DNA of 38,125 bases from NCBI GenBank assembly GCA_003118195.1, contig BEXV01000843.1, forward strand, positions 12,375 to 50,499. Direction: 5' to 3'. This DNA is from Hemicentrotus pulcherrimus (Eukaryota; Echinodermata; Echinoidea; Camarodonta; Strongylocentrotidae). Under the pieces are notes generated by a model. The model worked only from the letters and a program-made list of their open reading frames with translations, made no database searches and was not told the DNA's origin. This document shows, in pieces, positions 8,957 to 21,420 of the stretch. Positions within the stretch are counted from its first letter, which is position 1. Every line of letters starts with the position of its first letter. A program made the position numbers and the translations under genes.

Positions 8957-10640
8957 ACAGCACTAATTGAAATCTTCGTGGAAAAAAATGTATTTGTTTG
9001 ACTTCAAGAATTTTGCTTACTTTTGGAACGATTCATTTAAACAAATAGCTAACTTATACTACCAAAGTTTGTTATTTTGATTTATTTTCTCTCTCTAAAT
9101 TTAAACAATGAAGATATTTACATGTAGGTGATCAAAACAATTCAATCAGAGGAGGGAAAGAATACAATGTATGATTTCTATTTTTTTTTAAATTGTGATA
9201 TAAGACCCTTTTGAAAATATGCCCTTGAAAGATAATGCCCAATTAGGGTAAAATGATAGGTCTTGTGCAAAATGTTTGTAATATAAAAGGCTTGTAAACT
9301 TTTTATCTGAATTGGAAGCTACATGTATTGATTAAGAAATGTGTCTCGAATCAAAATTGTATTACAAAACAGAATGCTAATTTTAGATTTTTTAAAATGA
9401 TTTCAAACTAAGAGAGGAAAAGACCTAAATAGAAGTTACTTTCGTCTGAATTGAATTAATGTACACATGTACATGTTGTACATGTAGGTCCCAAGCTAGA
9501 GCCACAATGCATTGCTAACAAACAATTAGCTCATCTATAACATTGCATATAAAGCACTTAATACATTGACAACTATTTTAGCTTTCATTTTAAAAAATTC
9601 AACTTGTGAAAAGTCTTAACATAGCAATTAAAATAGAGATTGATATTTTAATTGCACTTATTAACTACTTGCATGCATTTGAACCACTAATTGAGTTTTT
9701 AAGTGTCCGGAGGAATGGGAGCACACGGTCTGCTTGATGCTAATAAGACACTTAGACAAAATACATAACACCATCATTTCAAACATTCATTTTTAAATCT
9801 TCCGGGGGAAGCAATATTTACATCATGCATAAATTAATGACCGAGGCAACTGGTACTTGGTACTTAGTTGGTTGGTAATCATCCAAAACACTCTAAAGGG
9901 AGTTTTGACTGGAGGTGTGTCGAAGAGAGTGGTCTAATTCTTTTTAACTTTAAGTTGTGGATCTGAAAGGAATGTTTTTTTTTAAAGTGGACACTGCTGG
10001 TTGTTTTACAGTGGAAGTGAGAAGGTTGCTCCATTCAGATATCAGAGTACGATTGAAAAATTGATTGATTTTGTGTGTTGCACTTGGAATCGATAGGTAC
10101 ATGTATGCCCTCTTCTACCTTATGATGCCTTGGATGGTTATGTTGAAAGTAGGAGTAGGTTGTTTTTATAATCTAACATGTAATGCTTAATAAATCTGTA
10201 TGCACCACTATGGGAGCACATCTATAACATTTAGCTTTCTATTATTTTGTAGGAGCTAATACATGTATCATTGGACAGAGACTCTCATATAATACGTATA
10301 GAGTGGTGAAGTGTGACACAAATTTTCAGAATTTTTCAATAATTTCTGAAAGAGCATAAAAAATAATGGCTAAATGTCAAAAACCAATTGAATATGTTAA
10401 GTATTGGCTGAGATATGACCATCTGAATAAATACCGGTACATTTCCTACAGGAACTCAGTGTTATTCTGCTCTGGTTCATAACTTTACAAATTGGAACCA
10501 AGTTTTCATTTTCTGTTTGTGGATCAAGCCTCCATACTTGTATTTTTCTGGAGAGTTGAGATCTACAGTAGAGTGACGATTTAGAGAATTGTGTAACACA
10601 ACATATTTAGACATTTTGGCTTTCTATGTAGTCTGGAAAC
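8957..10640. other. No gene seen; intron-like DNA
   Basis: It holds a TACATGTACATG cluster near 9461-9486 and a TGGTACTTGG doublet near 9851. A stretch around 10000-10090 looks vaguely coding on the + strand after a TTTTACAG acceptor but stops within 20 codons. Nothing is supported. Confidence 0.55.
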
Positions 10641-11355
10641 ATTTCTAGTCATACTGGAAGGTGAAATGTATATGAAGACTATTCTTCTACCTATATTAGT
10701 CAAAAATGGAAAGTACATGTATGAAAATAATAAAAGGATAGAAAAACATATTTTGAAGGTGGTACAGTTGGATACAATTCCATATCAATGTGCATATTGT
10801 ACACATGATATGCATTGGATCTATAATGATGACATTAGCAGCATAATAGCGCAAGGAATACTTTATTCTCAACTAATCCCCATAGACTCGATACAGGGAC
10901 CATCCTGCTTCCTAGGCAAAGGGTTCAGACATACATTGTGCACCATAGAGAAAGAGACTCATTTGCTCCTTGTTTCTACAGTGTACAGCAGCACAACATG
11001 TACATGTACATTGTACATACTTCGTACAGAGTATCCATTGTGACATATCGGTTCGATGATTACACAATCACTTCCTTGTTTGGCGTCCCTTTACTTACAT
11101 CAATACAAGAGGTTTTCAACCTTGATCAGCATAACAAAAGAAGCTTAGCTACCTTGGTACAAAGGTCATTACCACAACAAAATATACTTTATTGATTCCT
11201 ATTTTACCCATAGCAGTTCATGGTGTTGTAATAATTTTATTATGTGCAAAGTTTATATGTATAGTTCCAGAAAAAATGAATTATGTATGATCAAAATGTA
11301 AAATCTTTGTTTACCTTTCTGTTGGAAATAAAATAAATAAGAATTGAATAGTGTT
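10641..11355 (+). other. ORF-bearing stretch, possibly the 3' part of a LINE
   Basis: A 125-codon ORF lies at 10666-11043. The stretch ends near 11311-11350 with TTTACCTTTCTGTTGGAAAT followed by an A/T-rich AATAAAATAAATAAG tail, the style of a non-LTR element 3' end. The ORF has no motif I recognise, and its composition (many Ile, Tyr, Thr) resembles translated AT-rich DNA. I would not call it a gene. Confidence 0.3.
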
Positions 11356-12060
11356 CTTATTCTCTAAATTAATCAGTCTTCCTTAAATTGGCAACTCCTT
11401 CATGTTAATTTTGTCGCTGACATCGTTACAGACTGGCTTAGATGCTATAAGGAAGTGAATGTACTTTTAGTTCTAATTATATCCCATGAATGCCCTGAAA
11501 ACAACCATGGAACTCTACTTATTGTTTTTTGATAATTTGATACATTTGCAACATCCTCTAAATCATATGTTTTGTTATTTAGTCGAGAATAGATATTTTT
11601 GATGAACTTAACTAGGGCTAAATCTTAAACAAATGTTTTGTAATTAATACTCACTTAAAATTATTTCTAAACTACTCTGATAATCTTTCTTTTCAAAGAC
11701 TTTAATGCATGATAAAAGGTGGATAGACTTGTATACTTGAGATACAAGTATTTGAGGACTGAAACATGTTCTGGATATGCAATTTATATTACTGGTACTG
11801 CAAATATAGCATTACAGGGGAAGAGGGAACTTTAGCCTCTTTGATGACAATTAAGAGCTTTAGGGGGATTACTGCAGTTTAGCTACCTCAGATTATCTGA
11901 CAAGCGTTTCAAGCTGTGTCTAATATGAAGAGATCTACATCTCTGAGAAATTCTGTAATGAGTGGATGAGGAGAAGTAGTAGATCAGGAGTCATAAATAT
12001 GTTGGTTTCTTTTGTGGGGTTTTATGGTATTCTTTATGTATTTTATACTCCTTTTCTATT
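11356..12060. other. No gene seen
   Basis: AT-rich sequence without repeats I can match elsewhere in the window. Confidence 0.55.
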
Positions 12061-12360
12061 AGCCCACGTTATGGTGGGTAAAGTTTGTAGATGCTGATTT
12101 TAGACATTCTGTGGATCAAGTGGTTTGCGGTTTGAGTCCCGCCGCAGCACTAATGTCCTTTGGCAAGACATTGATCTACATTTTCCACTCTCCACCCAGG
12201 TGTAGTAAATGGGTACCTGGTAGGAAGTTATTCCTTGAATGCTTTAAGCACCTTACGGCAGCTGAGCTTAAGCCAGGGTAATAACACTACTCTGTAATCC
12301 CCTAAAACATCCCCTGGAATGGATACGTGCACAGTATGAATGTAGATATTATCGTTATTT
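12061..12360 (+). mobile_element. SINE-like repeat, copy 2 (forward)
   Basis: A B-box-like GGTTTGAGTCCCGC lies at about 12128-12141. It is followed by GCAGCACTAATGTCC, the CACCCAGGTG...AAATGGGTACCTGG block (12196-12222), CCTTGAATGCTTTAAGCACC and an AT-rich end (ATTATCGTTATTTTA). This is the most complete of the three copies. A tRNA-derived pol III origin is inferred from the B box; a clear A box is not seen. Confidence 0.7.
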
Positions 12361-13782
12361 TAGGTGATTGATACACTTTTTAAATGTTCTTACGATGAAC
12401 AATTACTACAATGTCCACATCATTCGGTGGGTCATGTGCTCAAGGGATGGAAGAGGGTGATAAAGAGAGAAGAGAGAAGGAGGTGAATAGAGAAGGGAAA
12501 ATGTGAGATGCTATTGGTGGCCTAATATCTTGGATGCTATTATAGCTTAGTTATTAATGCAAATGTTTGGTACATTAATTATTCTGTCTCGCTTCTTATG
12601 ACTCCTAGCTGAACTTTTCGTTATTTCGCCCTCTGACAAACATTCATCAAGTTAAATAACAGGTTCTGTAACAAAATTTGCTCTCAGGCTGACTAATTAT
12701 TTCCTAGTTATCGACTAACTTCAGTTTCTCTTCTTTCCCAATTACTTGGCAGCTGCACATATATTCAAATCTCTTTTGTGGCATTGGTGTCAAAAACATT
12801 TGTCAAACTAATACCCAATAAAACCCTGAGCTTAACACCTTTTTCACAGGAAAAGCAGAGATTTTCTTCATCAAACATGTTCTGCTATCACTGGTGTAAA
12901 TTGTTGGTCATATTTTACCCGATAACATTTTGTGGATCATACCCCAAACCCTGTTTCTTTTTTCGTTCATTTTCTCATTCTAACTTCTACTTTTCTCAGT
13001 CCTGATGTCTCCTTTTTTCCAGATGACACTGACTTCTCTTTCTTCAAGAATTGATTTAGTTCTAGAATTCTTAGAAATTTATAGTTCAAAACTTCAAATT
13101 CAATTTGTTAACGTTTTAACATAATTTAATTTAGTAATTCTGAATTTTATCTAAGTTGCTATTAAACTGTTTACTTAACATGTAGCTGTTTCAAGTTTGA
13201 TGTTAACTGAGTATAAAATATAGAAACTTAGATTTTATGCAAGTTTGTTTAGTTTTTTTTGTTTTGTTTAGATTTTAAAAAGGTTTTTATTTATGCTAAA
13301 GAGTTTACATCTGTTTCATATATATGTATATTGTTAAACTAAATCATGCTTTTCATTTAGCGGGGGGCAAACCCCAAACCCCATTTAGACAACCTCTAGA
13401 TGTAGCTAATGAAAAGAACTTTAAAAGATAAAAGGGGGATGTTCTGTTGTTGTTTGAGTTTTATTCTTTTATTATGAATAATCTGTTTATTTCATAAAAC
13501 ATATCTAATTTGATGAAAGTTTGATTGTTGCTCCATAAGGATTAAGTGACCTACTGAGTCATTAGGGGTTCGATGGATAGAATTTGCAATATTAAGATCT
13601 ACTTTACTTCAATTGCTAAAGATCAAATTATTGATGTGCCTACTTACATGTTAGTTGATATTCTAACTCAGGAACCCCTAGTGAAATGAACTAATATTGA
13701 GGTCATGTTAAGTTAGTTGTGATGTTTTTGTGACCCCAAGTTAAATTGATATGAATGTCCCTATCCCTCAATGTGCTCCCAG
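12361..13782. other. No supported gene; one decoy acceptor
   Basis: A GA-rich patch lies at 12448-12500. At 13012-13022 a very good acceptor (CTCCTTTTTTCCAG) is followed in phase 1 by DDTDFSFFKN and TGA, which could be an alternative last exon but is only ten codons long. The rest is AT-rich. Confidence 0.45.
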
Positions 13783-13830
13783 CCCCGGAAGGAACATCAC
13801 CTGTAGTAGACAGCGGACCTACCGACACCG
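13783..13830 (+). CDS. Mini-exon C: Pro/Thr/Ser/acidic, phase 1-1
   Basis: 48 nt between acceptor TGCTCCCAG and donor ACCG|GTATGT. In phase 1 it encodes (A)PEGTSPVVDSGPTDT. After mini-exon B (ending in G) the split codon is GCC (Ala). It is higher in GC than its surroundings, as expected for coding sequence. It has the same symmetric phase as A, B and D and is again disordered and probably O-glycosylated. It lies 115 bp before a TIR element. Confidence 0.6.
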
Positions 13831-13944
13831 GTATGTGGAACCTTTACGTTTAACGTTCTATCCTTCTCTTTCTAGTTTTGATGTGATCTTCTATATCTGC
13901 CTTCCAGAATATTCCTTCAGCTTTAATACTCTTCATATAAACTA

Positions 13945-14444
13945 ATTGGCTGGTATTCATGAAGGCATACTAACTTTAGTCAGGATTTAAACCCAGACAC
14001 ATTGGCGTAAAATCAGAAACTTTGCGTGCACAAAATGTTAGTGATTTCACAATGGACTCAGATTCGCGAAAGTTGCATGCTGCAAAATGATTGAATTATA
14101 GTTGACACAACACTTGATTGTTGTAAAAGCTTTCTCGCTGTGAAAAAAATCCATCCTTATCGATATGCGCAATTTTATGGTTTTAATGGTACTCCACTGG
14201 TTTCGTGGAGTGCTCAATTGCATTTTCATGATGTAAAAAAAAAATCACAGTTCTGTAAAAATGAACAAATCAATATCATGCTATTTACAACAAACTTTTT
14301 GACCGGATTTAGTTTGTTAAATAACCCTGGTGCAGAATTACTTAATTTTTACCGAATAAAGAGCCCGACTCAAGGCGCTTGAAAAATCGGTGGAATTCGC
14401 TAAACCAGGTTTATCTCAGTTTGCCTACATGAATACAAGCCAAT
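13945..14444. mobile_element. 500-bp TIR element (ATTGGCT ends)
   Basis: The left end ATTGGCTGGTATTCATGAAG (13945-13964) pairs with the right end, whose reverse complement is ATTGGCTTGTATTCATGTAG (14425-14444). The match continues weakly inward (GGCATACT against GGCAAACT). The interior includes a small hairpin ACTCCAC...GTGGAGT at 14189-14209 and no usable gene. Non-autonomous DNA transposon or MITE, superfamily unknown. Confidence 0.7.
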
Positions 14445-14540
14445 GTTTTCCATCACTTTCAATTCTGCTGTGACTCTTCTATCCTAGCATTCAGCCAACA
14501 TGAGATTATTTTCCCCTCAATCCTAGAATCACACTGTATG

Positions 14541-14584
14541 TTGAGCACCGGAAGGGCATTAGTTTATGGCCTTCTGGCTCTCAA
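14541..14584. repeat. Hairpin family copy 1 (GGAAGGGCATTAG)
   Basis: TTGAG...CTCAA ends enclose CCGGAAGG and CCTTCTGG, giving a stem with one mismatch and a short ATTAGTTTA-type loop. It belongs to the AGCCAGAAGGGCATTA family seen also near 15174, 20904, 21172, 32670 and 36805. Confidence 0.75.
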
Positions 14585-14850
14585 TAGACATTATGCTTCA
14601 TGTAAGTCTGGGTGAAAGACTATGTCATTTTAATTTGAGGTTCTACGGGTGCATATTGCAATGCATAGTCTTGCATCAAGACTTAAAGGATGGGATTAAA
14701 ATGCTCATTTAAGCTGAAAGCAAGGCTAGAATACACATGCACATTGAAGTCTTTACTTCCTCACACTTTTACTAATCTTGAACTTTCTAACCCACAGAGC
14801 TTTCTTTGACAGGGAATATTAACCTTCTCATCTTCTCCTGCCTTTACACA

Positions 14851-15128
14851 GTGGTCAATATAGGCTTACCTCTGAATCATCGGGGCATCATGTTGGGTCG
14901 GGTGGTCATTTTACCTGACCTCTTAGGGAAAAACATGCCCCTTTATTTACAAATTATAGGTGGAAATGTCCACAAAATAAACCTCTTTCACGTACAAATG
15001 GTCTGGTCCAATTTACCCTGCATCTATGAAAGTGCGTGATCTTCCATCTTTGTTTTACAAAGGGTCATGTAACTTGACCACCTGACCCGACATGATGACC
15101 AGATGATTCGAAGTAAGCCGTCGATATA
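14851..15128. mobile_element. Foldback element with 65-bp imperfect arms
   Basis: The left arm (about 14855-14921) contains GGCTTACCTCTGAATCATC and GGGTCGGGTGGTCATTTTAC. The right arm (about 15064-15125), reverse complemented, contains GGCTTACTTCGAATCATC and GGGTCAGGTGGTCAAGTTAC. The arms are separated by about 140 bp. Small ORFs on both strands here are by-products of the arms. Confidence 0.75.
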
Positions 15129-15173
15129 GACTTTGGATAACAAGTTGATTGTTTCTTTCCTTCTTCTTCCAAT

Positions 15174-15234
15174 CTGTTGAAAGCCAGAAAGATGTACAGA
15201 TCTAAAACCCTTCTGGCCCTCAAGTTATCAACAG
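15174..15234. repeat. Hairpin family copy 2
   Basis: CTGTTGAAAGCCAGAAA at the left pairs with TTCTGG...TCAACAG at the right. The outer seven bases pair perfectly. The centre has diverged from the GGGCATTA consensus. Confidence 0.65.
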
Positions 15235-15810
15235 ACAAAAACTGTAGGTACAGTATTTGAGCAAAATATGATGGATCAATAAAAACGTTATGCAAACTTT
15301 TGATACAGGACAAAAAAAGGAGGTCATGGAATATGAAGTTAATGAGATATTAGTATGGGCAATATAAAATTGAAAATTTGGTCATGTGCAAATTGAAAAG
15401 AAAAAGAAAATCAGTTACTTCCTCTAATGATGGTATCGTTCTTGCTCAAGTACATGTCCTTATCATGTTTTTACAATATTTTCGTTGTGATAAATGCTTC
15501 ACATTAAATTCATTTTCCCTTAACTTCCCGTTTCTCTTTCTCTAACAAACTTATCTATAGATATAACGTGTTCTTGAATTTTCTCTAAATATTTCTCTGT
15601 CAATACTAGCACTTTTAGCAGAAATTGTGAATTTTGTTGTTGTTTGATGTGTGTAACCTTTGACCTGGTCACAGTGTGGTTGTCAGGGTAACTATATTGT
15701 CTTTATATGGCAGTCCAGACTCCATGTTTGGATGGTGAAGGATGAATGTGGATGACCAGTTTTTTGTTGGTTAATTTGTCAGGTTTGTAAGAGATCATAT
15801 AAGCTGAATA
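15235..15810. other. No gene seen
   Basis: AT-rich sequence with no repeat matched elsewhere in the window. Confidence 0.55.
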
Positions 15811-15825
15811 TCATTCTCTTCAGTT

Positions 15826-16010
15826 TTTATCTTTTGATTTGATTTGAATTTATTTCCATATTTCACAAATAAATTTGAACAAGTAATTATACAAACAAAC
15901 AATGCAATCAAAAACGAAATACAATTAAATGAATAAATTGAAGACTTAAGTGCAATACAAAATATGATAATGTCTATCACAAACATATACTAACACAATA
16001 AGTGATAGCT
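15826..16010 (-). mobile_element. Probable LINE 3' end (reverse)
   Basis: Read on the - strand it ends in an AATAAATTCAAATCAAATCA-like tail. A low-complexity tandem tail of this kind is typical of non-LTR retrotransposon 3' ends. The adjoining - strand ORF (15795-15986) has no RT motif. Assignment rests on tail style only. Confidence 0.35.
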
Positions 16011-16176
16011 GCAACTTCTAAATGAATGTGTAGATATACAGATAACAACTCAATTATTCATACCATTGCCCAGTTTTGTAATTTTTTACCGGTATGTGGA
16101 AATTGATTTACCGTGATTTAATTACGTTTCTTGAGATTGAGACATATTAAAGATTTCATTTAAAACTATTCAACAG

Positions 16177-16266
16177 AAGGCCCTAATTCAACCAGTCCAC
16201 CTTTCATTCTTGAGTTACGGAAAACACTAAACAAAAACATCACAATTTACAACGTGTATGAATAAT
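16177..16266 (+). CDS. Candidate Thr/Ser/Pro exon, possibly terminal
   Basis: After an acceptor-like TATTCAACAG, phase 1 reads EGPNSTSPPFILELRKTLNK and continues NITIYNVYE to TAA at 16264-16266. The first nine residues resemble mini-exons B and D (E-G start, sequon NST). No good phase-1 donor exists: the only one is A|GTCCAC at 16195. It would therefore have to be a last exon or a dead copy. Confidence 0.22.
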
Positions 16267-18660
16267 TAAAATTAAAATAAAAATCCCCAAACTTCCCTCA
16301 ACATATTGCAAATAGACAGGACCGCATCTGATGTCCCTGTTAATCACCCATTTTCTTGTTAGGTTAAACTACATACATGTACATGTTCAGTATTTTCTCT
16401 TCTTGTCAGTCATGTCTGGTTGACAATTTTTACATTTGTTTATTTAATTCATAAGGGCAGGCATTGATGACATGTTATTTTATTGGTCCATTTGTTGACT
16501 TGTAAGCACATACATGTAATTGTACTACAATGTTTAGTGCCAATATGCAGAGGATTTTAAGTGCTGTGGAAAACAAAAATCAAGGACATTTCCTGAAGTG
16601 TATGTAGTTGAGGTGTGATCAGTTTTCCTTCCTTTGAATTTAGTTTTCCTGTTTAGCAAGCTATTCTAATTGAAAACTGTCCTGTTTAGATCTCTGTCAT
16701 AATGTAGATGTACACTTGTGACAATATCATGGAAATAGTCTATGGACAATGCATGATTGCTGTTCTCTTTATGTGTTCAATTTAACATGGAGCATTTTTG
16801 TCTGTTTGGTTTTGCTTTAATTCTTCAATGTTTGCCATGTACATTTTGTTTGTACATACACATGCAATATACATTGAAAGATACATTTTTTTTTGTTCAA
16901 GTTCTCATTTTATCAAGAAATTCACTAAATCGTAATAAATTGTAATGATATCGTTTAACTTCAGTTAAACATTTCTACAAATGTTGCAGGCTAACAAGTG
17001 CTATAAAGCGCCGCAAAAGGTTGCGCGCAACAGACGTCCTGTTCGTATTCACTGAGCTATGTGTTATGAGATACAGAAATGTATTGCGTATCTCACTTTA
17101 CATAAATACAATTTGAAAGTGCAGAGAATTAGCCGCGTAATATCTGAATGGGCTTAACTCCATATGTATTGTTTTGAATTAGTTGAGCTATCAATGGAGG
17201 GGTTGTTTACATCGTGGGATCAGTTTTAGTTTACACTAGGCATGTTTTGAAGTAAACAAATATTGACACTTAGTATAATCAATGGCATGGACCTTAAAAA
17301 TACTGAAGAGACTGAGTCAGTGGGTAAACATATAAAGACAATTGTTCATTATTTAACCCGTGTCCTATTTGTAGATTTATATCAAACCAAAAACAATATG
17401 GATTTTTTCATTGCATTAGGAAAAAAAGATTTCAAAAGACATTCATCGTAAAATATATACGTAATACATGCATGAGTGGAGAATCATATTGTAATTTTCT
17501 CTTTTATAATAGAATTAAAAAACACAATATTTGTCCTAAAGTAGTCCGCTTGAGCATATATTAGGGCCTTTTCATCAACAAAATATATGCATGAATAGAG
17601 AATGAGGAAAGATTTGTTCAAATGCCTTTTGTAGAACTATTAGTAATCCCGTCCAAATTCACAGGCATGCTGTAAAATGCAGATATTGGTATAGGGCTAG
17701 GCCTATTAATCCAAAATATGTATTAATTTTGTTTATATTCCTACTTGGGTTTTGAAGTGATTGTAGTAGATCATATTCTGCGAAGGTCCTGAATATCACC
17801 CTTTAAAATGTCAGCTACATGTAGCATTATCTAAGAAATCATTCTAGTTCTATTTAGTCCAAATGCTTTAAATATTAGATTAAGGACCTTGTGTCAAAGT
17901 ATGTATTAAATCTGCAGGAGACAGGCCCAATAATATATACTACGTACTTACTGGTACGTGAAATAATACTTTTCTAGTTGTGGCCAATTTTATGTGTGGG
18001 ACTTTCCCAAGGACGAGGCTTTCATAGGCCTCTTAGTAAATCCTGTTTAATAGGCCTACATACATGTGTATAAAGTGATTTGTAGAGTGCGATGTACTGC
18101 TCCATGCAGCTAATTAGTAAATGAAAATATGCATTGATCATTAGGTCTGTATCAAACTGGGCAAGGTATTTTGTTATCATTTAACAACACCAAGGTCTCA
18201 AACTGATCCTCTCATATTTAGGAGATTTAATAGATTATTTCAAGAAATTAGCAGCCTCCCTTGTACACCAACACATTTTATGCATTTATATACTGTACAA
18301 TGTACATTTAAAGCATTAGATCACAAATGAGAATTGTTTGCTAATTATTTTTTTTATTTTTTTATTTTAGTGTAGCAAATTGTGATAAACAGGTAATGAA
18401 AGCAACTGGGTGGGTACATATTGAAGATACCAGCAGAAAAATCTTGATAGATGTTAAAAGTACTGTGCATTTTCAACAATGCTTTTTTTTACAGACATGG
18501 ACAAAAATAGATAAGAGGGGGATTGGGGATGTGAAAGGTAATTTGCATAGAGGGAAAGAGATTATTTGTAGTCTTTATGTAGAATTAGATAGTAGAGTCT
18601 CTATATAAAACAGACAAAACACAACTTCATTTTGAGAAACAGAATGGTGTCAGATTATGA
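16267..18660. other. No supported gene; intron-like DNA
   Basis: A GC-rich patch with GTTGCGCGCAAC lies at about 17021-17032. TAGGCCTA words lie near 17698 and 18053. Two splice-bounded fragments at 18371-18392 and 18495-18537 sit behind good T-tracts, but their phases do not fit the mini-exon series and one frame choice each is forced. Confidence 0.45.
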
Positions 18661-18676
18661 TTATGCTTGAACCAGG

Positions 18677-18710
18677 GGGGTAGAGAGAGAGAGAGAGAGA
18701 AAGAGAGAAA
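18677..18710. repeat. GA microsatellite
   Basis: Roughly (GA)n with one AA interruption, following a G6 run. Confidence 0.9.
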
Positions 18711-20900
18711 ATCATAGGCTATTTAGCTATTGATATGCAACTCCATAGGCTAATACACTGTAATGGATTGTCACTCGTCACCCAATTATCACAAGTCTAC
18801 TGAGTGACACTGAAATGATATTACCAGCTGTCTTGATGAATTGCTTCCCTGTCTCCCAATTGAATTACACATGACCCACTACTTACTGTCTGCCTGGTCA
18901 AAGTGTTTTGGACACTAACCTTCTAACCACAATATAGGTCAAATCTTCAACAGGTTACACAAAATAGAAACACAATATTGATGGCTTTCTGTCAGAGTAG
19001 GCCTATCAGTGGCATTTCAAGTACACTTGACCCAGAAGTATTATACCTGTAGATTTACACGATAATTAATACTTTTGTATGTCCCACTATGGACAGCTTT
19101 CAAGGACCTTTATGGCGATATTGTAATTAATATTGTAATTGTTCATGTACTTGGCATTCCTGCAGCCATTTATCTGTGCAAGTAACTCTGTTATGGTACT
19201 CTGTAGTCTGTGTATCCAACATGTATCATACTTAATGTAATTATGAATTATAATGGCATTTTAATTCTGGAAAGAAACAGTAACACTTGTGGCTATTTGC
19301 TCAAGATAGCAGCCATGACGACATGACATTTATACAGCACATGCTCAGATAAAAATGCTACTCAAGAATCAAGGGACAACCCCATAATTTTTATAATAAT
19401 CAAGGAAGTATACATGTATGTCATAAAAATAAAACTGCTGGTACATGTTATGAATTTCATGAGCTATAGCATGCAGTACTTCATATTCTCATAGTGTTCA
19501 TATGGTCATACTTATTTGATTTGTGATTGGGTGGGACTATCAACGTACCTACATGTACCGGTAGGTTAAATCATAATAAGGAGATGTTCCTTACATGTAG
19601 GCACATGTATATATACAAGCTGGAGGCTACTTTTATAAGGTAGTAGTACCGGTACATCTTTTGTATCTTGTTCTTAGAAAAAAAGTAGAGCTAATTTGGG
19701 AGGAGCTGTTCTCATTTGTGCACGAATACAATGAGAATCTTAGAAGATTAGTACTACAGTTCTTCCATTCACTTTCTACAGGCCTCCTGTCTTGACCTAC
19801 AAATTCCACAGGTATATATGAGACTACAGGGGGCATTTACACTACAATCAAAATCCCAAGTTTTTCAACCATTTTCCAGAGTTTTGGCAGAAGGCAGTAA
19901 GCACCTACCCATAAACACAATGAAAAACACACATTTCAAGTGGAATGTGTGTTTGTTTTTTTTAACTCCAGCCAAAACTAGCCGGCTTTTATAGTTGAAA
20001 TGCTTGCTTTCAAAACACTGGTTCTGGTTTTTGCTCATGTGACTTTTCTCACTTCCGTGTTATCCCATACAGAGCAGCAACAAGTCATGTAGGCACTCTA
20101 CTCACAACAACAACAACAACAAAACAAGATTTTTTTATTTTTTTTAAATGGACTTTTGTAAAAGTGTACATACAGTACATGTAGTAGTTTGTCAATTGTA
20201 TTCTAAAAGATGGTATTTCTCTTTTGTAATTTGTTGTTATTTGGGCAGTGTTAATGGATGTTACATAGATATCAAAGAGGTGCATTGCTGTATTTTAGGA
20301 TGATTTTGGATAAAGAGTATCCAGGAATTTGATGAATGTTCGGTCTTGGATATTGGATATTGTGGGAAGAAAGGAACTATAGGTAGAGTTAAATTTAGAA
20401 GGGGAAAATATGATGGATTGATGAACTTCATTAAATGCTAATGAAGGATTTTCTTTTTTTATTAAATAGAACAGTGGATAGTTGCGCTTCTTGCTGTTTA
20501 ATATGAACCTATTAACTTACAATTAGTTTTGATGATAGTGAAAACAAAACCACAATGTCTGCGTTTAGACTGCATTACTCTGCTACATGTAGTCAAGCTA
20601 TAGCAAACCTGAACATCTGCCAGCTTATTTTGATGAAGAAACTGAAACCATACATGTAGTATACATGAATGTTATCTTTGATCTAGTGTACCTTGATATG
20701 GGTGTGTCCTGGTAGCTGTGGTGACTCATAATGTTTATTGCCATTCTTGATCATAAATTACCCCCACTGGGGAAGTCATTGTCAAGGCAGTTTACTCCAC
20801 CCCTCATTAATCCATCTGTGCGATCTGAAACGGACCATTGTATTCATTTTGCATACAAGTTTATGTCAAAATGTTTGTGTTTGATTTGAAGTCTCATATT
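18711..20900. other. No supported gene
   Basis: It holds a 30-nt splice-bounded fragment at 19781-19810 (acceptor TTTCTACAG, donor CACAG|GTATAT) that is open only in phase 0 or 2. A (CAA)n run lies at 20105-20122. The moderately GC-rich stretch 20760-20850 could be conserved non-coding DNA, but the sequence alone gives no proof. Confidence 0.45.
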
Positions 20901-20903
20901 CAC

Positions 20904-21245
20904 TATTAAAGGCCAGAAAGGCATTAAATGTACATCTACATGTAGGTCTGTGCCAAACAATAATGTATGTGTATGATCATATGATTATATTAGTTAACAT
21001 CCTGACTCCAAACAGATTAAATACACAAAATGTTGATGTACAATCCTTACGCTATATTGTCTTGTTAACTCTGTTAAAGTATAGTGTATATAAAAATTAA
21101 CGTCCTTCCGGCTTGAAACAGATGACACACATACAAACAAAATATTCTTGCATGATCCGAAATCCATACTGTTTGTTGAGAGCCAGTAGGGCATTAACTC
21201 TGTGTTAAGGTGTACTAAGTAACGCCCTGCTAGCTCCAAACATTA
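20904..21245. repeat. Hairpin family copies 3 and 4
   Basis: GGCCAGAAAGGCATTAA (20904) and TTAACGTCCTTCCGGCTTG (21098-21116) are inverted halves about 200 bp apart. A second, compact unit follows at 21172-21242, with GAGCCAGTAGGGCATTAACT and the opposing AGTAACGCCCTGCTAGCTC. The nesting of inverted halves suggests one copy landed in or recombined with another. Confidence 0.65.
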
Positions 21246-21420
21246 TTGGTGATCATTATTGGCATCATTCACTCATTGTGTTATGAAAGTACTAACACAT
21301 CCACAAAAACAAAAGGAGAAAGAAATGTGTACATTAAACAAAAAGGTCTTTAATGAGTACCTTCATTAAATTTGACATGTCAGCTTTTGGCTATAAAAAT
21401 AGGCATATTTTGAGATATTG

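Noticed and set aside
10666..11043. 125-codon + ORF
   Set aside because: No motif, composition like translated AT-rich DNA, no splice or promoter context. Kept only as part of a possible LINE tail.
13023..13055. Ten-codon DDTDFSFFKN frame after an excellent acceptor
   Set aside because: Too short to separate from chance; no polyadenylation signal close by.
18371..18537. Two splice-bounded fragments (22 and 43 nt)
   Set aside because: Good T-tracts, but the phases (2-0 and 0-1) do not match the phase-1 series and alternative frames contain stops.
19781..19810. 30-nt fragment with good acceptor and donor
   Set aside because: Stopped in phase 1; no partner exon in phase 0 or 2 found nearby.
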